A DNA stretch of 13,060 bases from Alphaproteobacteria bacterium (lineage in GTDB: Bacteria; Pseudomonadota; Alphaproteobacteria; Micavibrionales; UBA2020): contig JADYYV010000188.1 in the NCBI GenBank assembly GCA_020853455.1, positions 1 through 13,060 of the forward strand, read 5' to 3'. The position numbers and the translations under genes are program-made. Positions 1-6,790 of this stretch are shown here, piece by piece (position 1 is the first letter of the stretch; each line of letters opens with the position of its first letter). The notes beneath the pieces were generated by a model, which did not search any database, had not been told where the DNA came from, and worked only from the letters and a program-made list of their open reading frames with translations.

Positions 1-2
1 AT

Positions 3-131
3 GATATGAAATTCGCCATCGCCCGGGAAAAAGGCACGCTGGTCTGCGAACGCGCAACCGTGACCAATGCCGACGGCACCGTCACCACCGGCTTCCGCTG
101 CAAGGCGCCGGTTGCGCCTGTGGCGCACTGA
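3..131 (+). CDS. 3' end of an unidentified gene (partial)
   Basis: An open frame runs in from the left edge and ends at a TGA at 129-131. It gives about 42 residues ending in GFRCKAPVAPVAH, with two cysteines and a T-rich stretch (ATVTNADGTVTTG). Third positions are G/C-rich as in the neighbouring genes, which supports real coding. An ATG at 6 could make a 41-residue protein, but no ribosome binding site can be judged so close to the edge, so a truncated longer gene is more likely. I do not recognise the family. Confidence 0.45.
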   Translation, partial: DMKFAIAREKGTLVCERATVTNADGTVTTGFRCKAPVAPVAH

Positions 132-174
132 TCGCTTCCTGTTTGGGTCTATCTGTGTTTGAATACCTTATACT

Positions 175-284
175 GTCACCCCCGCCTTGCGCGGGGGTCC
201 AGTAGCGCGTCCGCGCGTCATGTGACTCCAGAGTCATATGACGGCAGGACTGCCTTCTGGATGCCCGCGTAAAGCGGGCATGAC
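175..284. repeat. Three-hairpin dispersed palindromic repeat
   Basis: Three inverted repeats lie in series. The first has an 8-bp perfect stem (178-185 with 191-198, loop CTTGC). The second is a near-perfect 22-base palindrome at 219-240 (ten pairs, one of them G-T, and a two-base centre). The third has an 8-bp perfect stem (261-268 with 274-281, loop GTAAA). The outer ends GTCA and TGAC also mirror each other, so the element is a nested palindrome. GTCACCCCCGC...GGTCCAG and CTGGATGCCCGC...CATGAC are typical of dispersed repeats found between genes in many proteobacterial genomes. It ends 19 bases before the methyltransferase start. Confidence 0.8.
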
Positions 285-303
285 GAGAACAGAAAAAGGA
301 CGC

Positions 304-1047
304 ATGTACACCAAGGCCATCGACCTCCGCGAATTGTACGACTCCACGCGCGGCCGCGTGGCGCAGCGCATTTTGCGCCAGCATATCCGCGCGCTGTGGC
401 CGAATGTGGCGGGGCTGCGCATGCTGGGTCTGGGCTATGCCGTGCCCTATATGAAACCGTTTCTGGGGGAGGCGGAGCGCATCGCCGCCCTGATGCCCTC
501 CCACCAAGGCGCCATTTTCTGGCCGCCCGACGACAAAGGGCTTGTCAGCATGTGCGCCGAGGGCGAACTGCCCATCGAAACCAATTCCGTCGATCGCCTG
601 CTGATCGTCCATGGCTTGCAGGGATATGAAAGCCTTGATGCCGTGCTGCGCGAAAGCTGGCGTGTGCTGTCGGGGCAGGGGCGGCTGATGATCGTCGTGC
701 CGAACCGCGCCGGCGTGTGGGCGCGCGTCGATTCCACGCCGTTCGGCTATGGCACGCCCTATTCGGTCGGGCAGGTGAAGCAGCATTTGAAAGATTACCT
801 GTTCGTGCCCGAAAACACCGTGCGCGCCCTGTTCGTGCCGCCCACATCATCGCGCTTGGTGCTAACGACTGCGCCCGTCTGGGAAAAACTCGGCCCCAAA
901 TTCATGAGCGCATTCGCCGGCGTCAACATCATCGAAGCCTCCAAACAACTCTATGCCGGCACGATGGTCGGCGCCGTATCCCACGCCCCCGCCCATGCAC
1001 AGCGCAGAAGAATTGCGCAGGCAGGGCCGTTGTCGCGGGAGGGGTGA
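304..1047 (+). CDS. Class I SAM-dependent methyltransferase (Methyltransf_11-like)
   Basis: This 247-residue protein has the layout of a Rossmann-fold methyltransferase. A glycine-rich strand-turn, MLGLGYAVPYM (residues 40-50), sits where SAM is bound, although the GxGxG pattern is degenerate. PIETNSVDRLLIVHGLQG (90-107) fits motifs II/III, and LRESWRVLSGQGRLMIVVPNR (115-135) is the usual 'leader strand' after them. The frame is open from an ATG at 238, but that codon lies inside the palindromic repeat. The ATG at 304 has AAAAAGGA just upstream and starts the plausible protein MYTKAIDLRE, so I chose it. The substrate is unknown. The C-terminal ~60 residues are basic and low in recognisable motifs. 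A two-base gap separates it from the next small gene, suggesting an operon. Confidence 0.8.
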   Translation: MYTKAIDLRELYDSTRGRVAQRILRQHIRALWPNVAGLRMLGLGYAVPYMKPFLGEAERIAALMPSHQGAIFWPPDDKGLVSMCAEGELPIETNSVDRLLIVHGLQGYESLDAVLRESWRVLSGQGRLMIVVPNRAGVWARVDSTPFGYGTPYSVGQVKQHLKDYLFVPENTVRALFVPPTSSRLVLTTAPVWEKLGPKFMSAFAGVNIIEASKQLYAGTMVGAVSHAPAHAQRRRIAQAGPLSREG

Positions 1048-1049
1048 AC

Positions 1050-1217
1050 ATGGATTTTGGGTGGATATCTCTAATCTCACTCATCGGAAACCTCTTTCGC
1101 TCAAAGCCTGAGCCCCGCCTCAAGAGTATTAGGCGGGCGCGCAAGGTAACGGATATAATATTTACGTTGATTGTATTGCTCGTTTCTGTGTGGGTCGTAA
1201 AAATAGTATTTTCATGA
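1050..1217 (+). CDS. Small membrane protein, 55 residues
   Basis: The ATG at 1050 follows the methyltransferase stop by two bases and has a strong GGGAGGGG ribosome binding site. The product has a short hydrophobic N-terminus (residues 5-15), a basic stretch rich in Arg/Lys (17-32) and one clear membrane span, DIIFTLIVLLVSVWVVKIVF (35-54). Its stop overlaps the next start (ATGA at 1214-1217), so it is very likely translationally coupled to it. Codon use is more AT-rich than in the flanking genes. I recognise no family; short length makes any assignment unsafe. Confidence 0.6.
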   Translation: MDFGWISLISLIGNLFRSKPEPRLKSIRRARKVTDIIFTLIVLLVSVWVVKIVFS

Positions 1218-1612
1218 TCGAAACCATCCTCGAAATCGTATTCGAAATCCTCATACAGGGCGGTGCCGAAATCATCGCCGAGCTGGTGACGCATAAAACG
1301 CGCAAGCGCAGGCGCGCGCGGGGGATCGAGCCGAGGTCGATGAACCCTGTGGTCAGCGGCATTTTCTGGATCGCGGGCGGGGCGCTGATGGGGGCGGGCA
1401 GCCTGATTTTCTTCCCGCAGTCGTTTATCCATTCGGAAAGTCTGCGTATCGCCAACCTGATCCTCACGCCGCTGTTGCTGGGCGCGCTCATGGCGCTCAT
1501 CGGCCGCAAGCGCCTTGCGAATGGCGAAGAAACCGTCCCCCTCGACAAATTCAGCAACGCCGCGCTGTTCGCGCTAGGCATGGCGGGCGTGCGATTTTTC
1601 TTTGCAGGCTAA
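1214..1612 (+). CDS. Small membrane protein, 132 residues, unknown function
   Basis: The ATG at 1214 overlaps the preceding TGA by the ATGA arrangement. An in-frame GTG at 1190 is possible but less likely. The protein opens with an acidic amphipathic helix (MIETILEIVFEILIQGGAEI), then a very basic patch (THKTRKRRRAR, residues 27-37). Three likely membrane spans follow, near 44-68, 78-98 and 114-130. The basic patch just before the first span suggests it faces the cytoplasm. No conserved catalytic motif is visible. It is the last gene of the methyltransferase run and ends seven bases from the convergent reverse transcriptase stop. Confidence 0.7.
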   Translation: MIETILEIVFEILIQGGAEIIAELVTHKTRKRRRARGIEPRSMNPVVSGIFWIAGGALMGAGSLIFFPQSFIHSESLRIANLILTPLLLGALMALIGRKRLANGEETVPLDKFSNAALFALGMAGVRFFFAG

Positions 1613-1619
1613 GCCAGCG

Positions 1620-3206
1620 TTACATTACATCACTATTAAATTGAGATTGGAATAGCGCCACTTCTTTCTTTGATATGATCGCTGGCAAAGTCTGCAATGT
1701 GTTCTTATTAATAAGTCTTGCCGGCGAAATTACTTTTTGCAAAGGCTGTTTTAGCCAAGAATTGTTCCATATTTCGACATCCTCTCCCTTAACTACTTTG
1801 CACAATGGCTCATCAAATAAGGGGGTGGACTTAAACCCCAAAGTAATGCGTTGCAACCATATTTCTAAGTGTCCTGTATTGGGTATTTTTTTAAATTTTT
1901 GAAGGACCTTGTTAATAAGGACGTTTTTTTGATTTTCATGGGGTATAAACGTAAATAATACACTGAGGATTGCGGCCGAAAGCGGGTACGTTCTGGGGTT
2001 ATTGTGCGCGATGTCCACCACTATGCTGATAAGCGGAATTACGTTTTCTGCATATGTTTTTATTTTCGAAACCCTGTCGTAATAATTTTGGAGCGCGGCT
2101 ACTAAGCTGCCAGAGTTTGGAAATAAAGTCGAAAAATTATGAATGATCAAAAGGTGTTTTTGCAGATTCTGTTCAGATTGCTTTTGCTTCATCCAAGCTT
2201 GTTTATCAACTTTGATTGAGTTCTGTATGACCTGATCTGTTTTTTTAGTTTTTTCTGTGCTTAGCTTTAGATTCAAACCGATCATAACTTCGGTCAAATG
2301 TTTAACAATTTTCTCCCCGTCTCGCGGGTTATTGACGAATATTCTATAGTCGTCGCGATATCTGATTATGTGATAATCACTTATTTCAGCGCCTATTTTT
2401 TGTGTGAGTAGCATGTCGGCATATCCGAGAAGTATTTCTGCTACGAAATCCATTAGTGTGGAGCCGTGAGGGATCCCGTTGGTCTGTCCATGAGACATAT
2501 CCTGCAAGTGTTCGTCGATAGAATTACCAATCAAATTTTTGTTACTTCTATTCTCATGTTTCTTGATGAACTCCTTGTCATGTAGTGCCCACGCAATCGA
2601 ATGCGTATAAATTGCTCCATAACAATCAGTAATGTCAGTCTGGATGAGGCACTCGTAATCAAGCGCTAATTCTATGGATTTTTGCTCAACCTCTAACCAC
2701 CAGTTCAAAACCTGCTCGGCTTTATCAGATTTGTCGGTATATGAAACTATTGGTAAACTAATGCATTCAATGCGAGGATTTCTTTTAAACTCTTTAAAAC
2801 GATTGAGAATATATTGCCAAGCTGACTCGTCTGTCAGTTTTTGAACAAGCGAAATGTACAAAGCGGGATGAATAAGTTGCATTGGACGCCATGCGTATCG
2901 TCCGTCTTTATTATTCAAAATTTTATAATTCACATCATCAAAGTCTCTAGGTTTTTGATCACGGAGAGAGGTTAGAGTATTTTGCGCTAATATTTTGTTG
3001 AGATCGGATAAAATGTGGTCAAATTGGAAATAGTCAGGTAAATCAAAATTACAATAGCTTTTACCCTTAACGAAAAATTGCCGCGCCTCGGCGCAACTTA
3101 AATCAAGAATGGTCTTAATTTTAGTTTCTAAATCGGATTTTACGGGAGCCGTTTTTTCGTCTTGTAAAAGACTGTCCTGCATCTCGACAATATTGTTATT
3201 CATCAT
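1620..3206 (-). CDS. Reverse transcriptase, single-gene defence/unknown-group (DRT-like) type
   Basis: This 528-residue protein carries reverse transcriptase motifs. Motif A is LIQTDITDCYGAIY (187-200) with Asp191 and Asp194. Motif B is GQTNGIPHGSTLMDF (240-254), in which His replaces the usual Gln of PQG. Motif C is RYRDDYRIF (282-290) with catalytic Asp285/Asp286. LNLKLSTEKTKKTD (311-324) follows as motif D/E. There is no maturase, endonuclease or integrase domain, so it is not a typical group II intron or retroelement enzyme. Residues ~330-528 look wholly helical, as in Abi/unknown-group RTs. It lacks the nitrilase fusion of DRT1. I think it belongs near single-gene DRT types such as DRT4 or DRT5, but cannot assign the class by eye. 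The gene is strikingly AT-rich in a GC-rich setting, which indicates transfer. The start is uncertain between two adjacent ATGs (3206, 3203); only a weak AGG lies upstream. Confidence 0.9.
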   Translation of the reverse strand: MMNNNIVEMQDSLLQDEKTAPVKSDLETKIKTILDLSCAEARQFFVKGKSYCNFDLPDYFQFDHILSDLNKILAQNTLTSLRDQKPRDFDDVNYKILNNKDGRYAWRPMQLIHPALYISLVQKLTDESAWQYILNRFKEFKRNPRIECISLPIVSYTDKSDKAEQVLNWWLEVEQKSIELALDYECLIQTDITDCYGAIYTHSIAWALHDKEFIKKHENRSNKNLIGNSIDEHLQDMSHGQTNGIPHGSTLMDFVAEILLGYADMLLTQKIGAEISDYHIIRYRDDYRIFVNNPRDGEKIVKHLTEVMIGLNLKLSTEKTKKTDQVIQNSIKVDKQAWMKQKQSEQNLQKHLLIIHNFSTLFPNSGSLVAALQNYYDRVSKIKTYAENVIPLISIVVDIAHNNPRTYPLSAAILSVLFTFIPHENQKNVLINKVLQKFKKIPNTGHLEIWLQRITLGFKSTPLFDEPLCKVVKGEDVEIWNNSWLKQPLQKVISPARLINKNTLQTLPAIISKKEVALFQSQFNSDVM

Positions 3207-3470
3207 TTAGATTGCCTATTACTCCGCCATCGGAAATCCTTTGGCTAAATGCGTAATTTCAAAATTTTGTATACGGGAAATAAGCATAGGGTATGTGTTT
3301 AAGAGCTAGAAGAGAAAATTTGTTAGTAAATCGGACAATATTAGACGCCGTCATTCTAGTGCGATATAAAATTGTGCTTTAAGCCCCGCTCGGCCTGTAT
3401 ATTATTATGTAATCAAGCTTGGTGACCCTTGCCAGCGCCGCTGCTATCCCATAAAAATTCTTTAGTCACT
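3207..3470. other. AT-rich intergenic DNA upstream of the reverse transcriptase
   Basis: No credible ORF is present. Base composition matches the reverse transcriptase gene rather than the GC-rich neighbours, so this stretch probably arrived with it. It should hold the RT promoter (minus strand) and that of the hisC gene (plus strand). A TATACA near 3267-3272, read on the minus strand, could be a -10 box, but its -35 partner is poor. I saw no strong hairpin or paired msr/msd-like inverted repeats. A non-coding RNA linked to the reverse transcriptase cannot be excluded. Confidence 0.5.
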
Positions 3471-3541
3471 GTCATCCTGAGCGAAGCGAAGAATCCCCCT
3501 TTGCTGTTCCAAGGGAGATCCTTCGCTTCGCTCAGGATGAT
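3471..3541. repeat. Dispersed palindromic repeat, 20-bp perfect stem
   Basis: The left arm 3472-3491 (TCATCCTGAGCGAAGCGAAG) is an exact inverted copy of 3521-3540, separated by 29 bases. The spacer partly continues the symmetry (ATCCCC and GGGAGAT). This sequence is a widespread intergenic repeat type in bacterial genomes. It ends 21 bases before the hisC start, just ahead of its ribosome binding site, so it would fold in the mRNA leader if transcription starts upstream. Confidence 0.9.
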
Positions 3542-3561
3542 AATTCAGGAAAGAGAAACCC

Positions 3562-4644
3562 ATGACCGCCGCACATCCGCTTCCCAAACAGGGCATCCTC
3601 GACATCAAGCCGTATATCGGCGGGGAGGGGCGTGTGGCGGGGATTACGGATCTGCTGCGGCTGGCATCGAATGAAAACGCGCTGGGCTGCAGCCCGAAGG
3701 CGCGTGATGCGTATCTGGCCTGTGCGAACGACCTGTTCCGCTATCCGGATGGTGCGGCGGCAGAACTGCGCGGCGCGCTTGGCAAGACATACAATATGAA
3801 CCCCGACAAAATCATCTGCGGTTCGGGCTCCGAAGAACTGATCTCGCTGCTGGTGCGCGCCTATGCGGGGCCGGGCGATGAAGTGCTGTTCCCGCAGTAT
3901 GGCTTCCTGATGTATCCGATCTGCGCGAAGGCCGTGGGCGCGACGCCTGTGCTGGCACCGGAAAACGATTTCCGCACCGATGTTGACGCGCTTTTGAAGG
4001 CCATCACGTCGAAAACGAAAATGCTGCTGCTGGCCAACCCCAACAACCCGACGGGCAGCTATATCACGCGCGAGGAACTGAAACACCTCTGCGAAAAAGT
4101 GCCGTCGAACGTGCTGATCCTGCTCGACAGCGCCTATGCCGAATTCGTGCAGGCCGCCGATTATTCCGACGGGCGCGACATGGTCGATGCGCATCCGAAT
4201 GTGGTGATGCTGCGCACCTTTTCGAAAATTTACGGGCTGGCGGCGCTGCGCCTCGGCTGGGGGTATTGCTCGCCGGAGGTTGCGGGCGTGGTCAACCGCG
4301 TGCGCGGCGCGTTCAACGTCAACGCGCCCGCGCAGGCGGCGGGCGTTGCGGCGCTGGCCGATACCGATTTCCTGAAACGCACCATCGACATGACGACGAC
4401 TGGCCGCACATATCTTGCGGAAAATATCGGCGCGCTGGGATACCGCGTGCTACCCTCGGTCGGCAACTTCCTGCTGATCGAATTCGGCGAAAACGCCGAA
4501 AATATCCGCCTTGGGCTGAAAGACAAGGGTATTTTCATCCGCCAGATGGGGGCGTATAATCTGCCAAGGCACCTGCGCGTCACCGTCGGCACGGCTGACG
4601 ACAATGCGCGGCTGGTGAATGAATTGAAAAAACTGAAGGGCTGA
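3562..4644 (+). CDS. hisC: Histidinol-phosphate aminotransferase (HisC family)
   Basis: This 360-residue enzyme is full length for HisC, a fold-type I PLP aminotransferase. HisC converts imidazole-acetol phosphate and glutamate to histidinol phosphate; relatives also transaminate aromatic amino acids. Visible motifs are ASNENALGCSP (35-45), YPDGAAAELR (61-70), CGSGSEELI (86-94, phosphate cup), NPNNPTG (159-165), LLDSAYAEF (187-195) with PLP-pairing Asp189, RTFSKIYGLAALRLGW (218-233) with PLP-lysine Lys222 and Arg230, and LRVTVGT (338-344) with the substrate-carboxylate arginine Arg339. AGGAAAGAG lies just upstream of the ATG. No other histidine genes are adjacent. A role in phenylalanine/tyrosine transamination is therefore possible, given phhA and hppD in the same window. 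Confidence 0.92.
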   Translation: MTAAHPLPKQGILDIKPYIGGEGRVAGITDLLRLASNENALGCSPKARDAYLACANDLFRYPDGAAAELRGALGKTYNMNPDKIICGSGSEELISLLVRAYAGPGDEVLFPQYGFLMYPICAKAVGATPVLAPENDFRTDVDALLKAITSKTKMLLLANPNNPTGSYITREELKHLCEKVPSNVLILLDSAYAEFVQAADYSDGRDMVDAHPNVVMLRTFSKIYGLAALRLGWGYCSPEVAGVVNRVRGAFNVNAPAQAAGVAALADTDFLKRTIDMTTTGRTYLAENIGALGYRVLPSVGNFLLIEFGENAENIRLGLKDKGIFIRQMGAYNLPRHLRVTVGTADDNARLVNELKKLKG

Positions 4645-4649
4645 CCGTC

Positions 4650-5417
4650 ATGACACGCAACCAGCAATGGATACTGATCGCCGTCGCCGCCGTTATCGGT
4701 GCCGCGCTGGTCGTGGGCGTCATCAAGAAAAAATTCCCGCACATCATCAAGGGTGGCAAGCCAGCGGTCGAGGGGCAACAGGTGGCCGGCGCCCCGCGCT
4801 TTGACAACCCGAACAACCTGCCCGTCTATACCGGCGCGCCGCCCGCGCCGCGCGGCGATTACAACCCGAAACTGAACCCCGCGATCCAGACCATCCAGGG
4901 GCAGTTCCGCCTGCTGGAGGCCGCAATCGGCCGTTCTGTCATGAGAAAGCAGGTCGGTTTCGACGATTTTGAAAAGCTGTCCTTCGGCGGTGCGACGGGC
5001 GTCGATCCCGCCTATGCCGTCTTCAATCCCGACGGCAAGATCAAGTTCCGCCCGATGATGGGCGCGTGGATCGACCAGCCCACGCTCGACCTGATCACCT
5101 CGCAGAAAAACATGCGCGTCTGGTACAGCCTGCGCCGCCAGGTAGACGAGACCGGCACCACCGATACGCTCTATGCCGTGATACCCGCGCCGACGGAGAC
5201 GTTCTGCAAGCGTGTGCGCCTTGGCTATAAACTGCGCCCCGCGTTGAAATTCGCCGCCGACAACAGCCAGATCGTCAGCGACGAGGCGGACGCCATCCCG
5301 AATGACGCGATGAAAGTGCCGTCCTGCCTCACCTCCGGCGACGGTCGAGTCTATTATTTCCACCCGCTGCGCCTGCGCTTCCTGCGCAAGGGCGGAACGA
5401 TGTGGCAAGGCCGTTAA
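4650..5417 (+). CDS. Membrane-anchored protein of unknown function
   Basis: It begins five bases after the hisC stop and is probably cotranscribed, with GAAGGG in the hisC end serving as ribosome binding site. The 255-residue product has one N-terminal membrane anchor (WILIAVAAVIGAALVVGVI, 7-25), a basic stop (KKK), and a Pro/Gly/Ala-rich linker up to about residue 75. A predicted globular domain follows (~78-255). The domain has exactly two cysteines, Cys186 (TETFCKRVRLGY) and Cys226 (KVPSCLTSGDG), which could form a disulfide if it faces the periplasm. I recognise no family. A pilin-like assignment was considered because of the anchor and cysteine pair, but the residue pattern is not convincing. 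Confidence 0.75.
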   Translation: MTRNQQWILIAVAAVIGAALVVGVIKKKFPHIIKGGKPAVEGQQVAGAPRFDNPNNLPVYTGAPPAPRGDYNPKLNPAIQTIQGQFRLLEAAIGRSVMRKQVGFDDFEKLSFGGATGVDPAYAVFNPDGKIKFRPMMGAWIDQPTLDLITSQKNMRVWYSLRRQVDETGTTDTLYAVIPAPTETFCKRVRLGYKLRPALKFAADNSQIVSDEADAIPNDAMKVPSCLTSGDGRVYYFHPLRLRFLRKGGTMWQGR

Positions 5418-5421
5418 TATA

Positions 5422-5485
5422 TTGAATTAAAACGATAATTCACGAATTATCACCGCGTTAATAAACGCGTGCTAAAATATTCGGC
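5422..5485 (+). promoter_or_regulatory. Palindromic operator-like site and possible leaderless promoter
   Basis: A perfect inverted repeat GATAATTC-AC-GAATTATC occupies 5434-5451. A second, CGCGTT-AATA-AACGCG, lies at 5454-5469. TAAAAT at 5473-5478 could be a -10 box, with a weak TTATCA (5448-5453) as -35 at a long 19-base spacing. No Shine-Dalgarno sequence precedes the ATG at 5486, and transcription from this -10 would begin at or next to that ATG, so a leaderless mRNA is possible. The first palindrome would cover the -35 region, as a repressor site would. The second could instead be a short terminator for the gene upstream, although it lacks a T-run. Confidence 0.45.
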
Positions 5486-6784
5486 ATGGGCACGACTATT
5501 TACCACGGCAGCCGTACGGTCGAGGGTATCGACGCGATCGATTTGACCAAAGCAAAATCGGGCGGATCCAGCTCGGAATACGGCATCGGTTTCTACACCT
5601 CGCTGAACCGCGCGGATGGCGAAACGAACGCGTTTTCGCGCGGCTCGACCGCAGGCTGGGTTTATGAATTCGAGATAAAAGCAAATTTCGACGGCTACAG
5701 CCGCGGCCACCGCGACCGCTGGATTTCCGGCTTCGACGAAGTGACGCGCGAACTGGTGCAGGATTTCGCCGGCGCCATGAAAAAACTGGGCGGCGATTTC
5801 GAAAAGTCGGGCGCGGAACTGCTGGAGCGTTTCGATGCCGGAAAAATGTCCACGCTCACCGGCCGCAATTTCATCATGAACCTGCAATCCGAATTCGGCG
5901 TGCCGCGCGAAGCGAATGCGGGCAAGCTGACCTCCGCCGATATTATCGACGCGGCGGGTTATGACGGGCTGCGCGGCAATGGCGGCGAATATTTCGTGTT
6001 CATGAACCCGAAAACGCTGCCCACGCCCGTGCCGCACGCCTTTGCGCATCCTGAAAACAAGCAGGCCGACGCGGTGGGGCAACTGCTGCGCGAAATCAGT
6101 TTTTTGAAGTCCAAGGATGAATACGGCCGCGGCGACGATGCGCCCGCGATCCAGCCGCATCTGCTGCGCGATATGCGCTTTGCCGTCGCCGAGATCGTTC
6201 ATGATACCTTGAAGGGCAATATCGAGGCTTACCCGAAACTGCTGGGCGTGCGCAACCTGCTGGAGGAATCCGGCGTCGCCATTAACGGCAACCTGAAACA
6301 TTTCATGGATGCCGCCGAACAGGCGACAGGCGCGGTTGCGAAACTCAGCCCCGAACAGATAGACGCGCGGCGGGAAGGCGAGGCGCTGGTCAAGGACAAG
6401 CCGGAGCGCATCAAGGGCGAGGGCTTCAACGATTACAAGGACCGCGTTTTTGCGTGGTACGACGCGAACAATCCGAGCGCGACCGACGCGCAGCAGCGCG
6501 GTTTCAGCCACGCGCTGTTCGACACGCTGTACCGCGACGCGCAACAGGCCTATGCCGTGCGCACGCTGGATGCGCTGGCGATCAACCACGACCCCGCGAA
6601 ACTGGAGCGTATGCTGGTGCAGGATACGTCATGGGGGCTCAGCCGCAGCATGGGCGCGATCCAGCATATCGAATACGACCTTGATACCCTGAATTCAAAA
6701 CCCGGCTTCAAAATGCCCGAAGCCCGCACCACGCCCACGGTCGAACACAAATTCACGGTCAGCCCGTCGAAACCTGCGGCGTAA
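5486..6784 (+). CDS. Putative ADP-ribosyltransferase-fold protein (DUF3990/MuF-ART-like N-terminus)
   Basis: A 432-residue soluble protein without a signal peptide. The N-terminal ~180 residues show the three signatures of small bacterial ADP-ribosyltransferases of the His-Tyr-Glu kind: IYHGSRT (5-11, His7), EYGIGFYTS (31-39, Tyr37) followed by WVYEFEIKA (58-66), and GYDGLRGNGGEYFVFMNP (158-175, Glu168). The last motif resembles the 'YDG...G.EYVVF.P' block of phage MuF-type and polyvalent-protein ART domains. Residues ~190-432 are helix-rich and unrecognised. Base composition matches the chromosome, so transfer is not recent. Such domains often modify host or competitor proteins using NAD, but no partner, immunity gene or secretion signal is visible. 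The assignment rests on motif reading only. Confidence 0.6.
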   Translation: MGTTIYHGSRTVEGIDAIDLTKAKSGGSSSEYGIGFYTSLNRADGETNAFSRGSTAGWVYEFEIKANFDGYSRGHRDRWISGFDEVTRELVQDFAGAMKKLGGDFEKSGAELLERFDAGKMSTLTGRNFIMNLQSEFGVPREANAGKLTSADIIDAAGYDGLRGNGGEYFVFMNPKTLPTPVPHAFAHPENKQADAVGQLLREISFLKSKDEYGRGDDAPAIQPHLLRDMRFAVAEIVHDTLKGNIEAYPKLLGVRNLLEESGVAINGNLKHFMDAAEQATGAVAKLSPEQIDARREGEALVKDKPERIKGEGFNDYKDRVFAWYDANNPSATDAQQRGFSHALFDTLYRDAQQAYAVRTLDALAINHDPAKLERMLVQDTSWGLSRSMGAIQHIEYDLDTLNSKPGFKMPEARTTPTVEHKFTVSPSKPAA

Positions 6785-6790
6785 CGGCTA

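Noticed and set aside
238..303. Upstream in-frame start extending the methyltransferase
   Set aside because: The ATG lies in a dispersed palindromic repeat and the ATG at 304 has a good ribosome binding site.
717..1049. Long frame running into the 55-residue membrane protein
   Set aside because: This part is a shadow of the methyltransferase gene; only the section from the ATG at 1050 has its own ribosome binding site and a plausible product.
3207..3470. Retron msr/msd upstream of the reverse transcriptase
   Set aside because: I saw no paired inverted repeats or msr-like hairpins, and the RT lacks the typical retron length and motif set; kept only as a general ncRNA possibility.
4230..5408. 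Long minus-strand frame of 392 codons
   Set aside because: It lies antisense to hisC and the next gene, has no domain, and is expected from high third-position G/C in the real genes.
5450..6589. Long minus-strand frame of 379 codons
   Set aside because: Antisense shadow of the ADP-ribosyltransferase-like gene; Arg/Ala/His-rich low-information protein.
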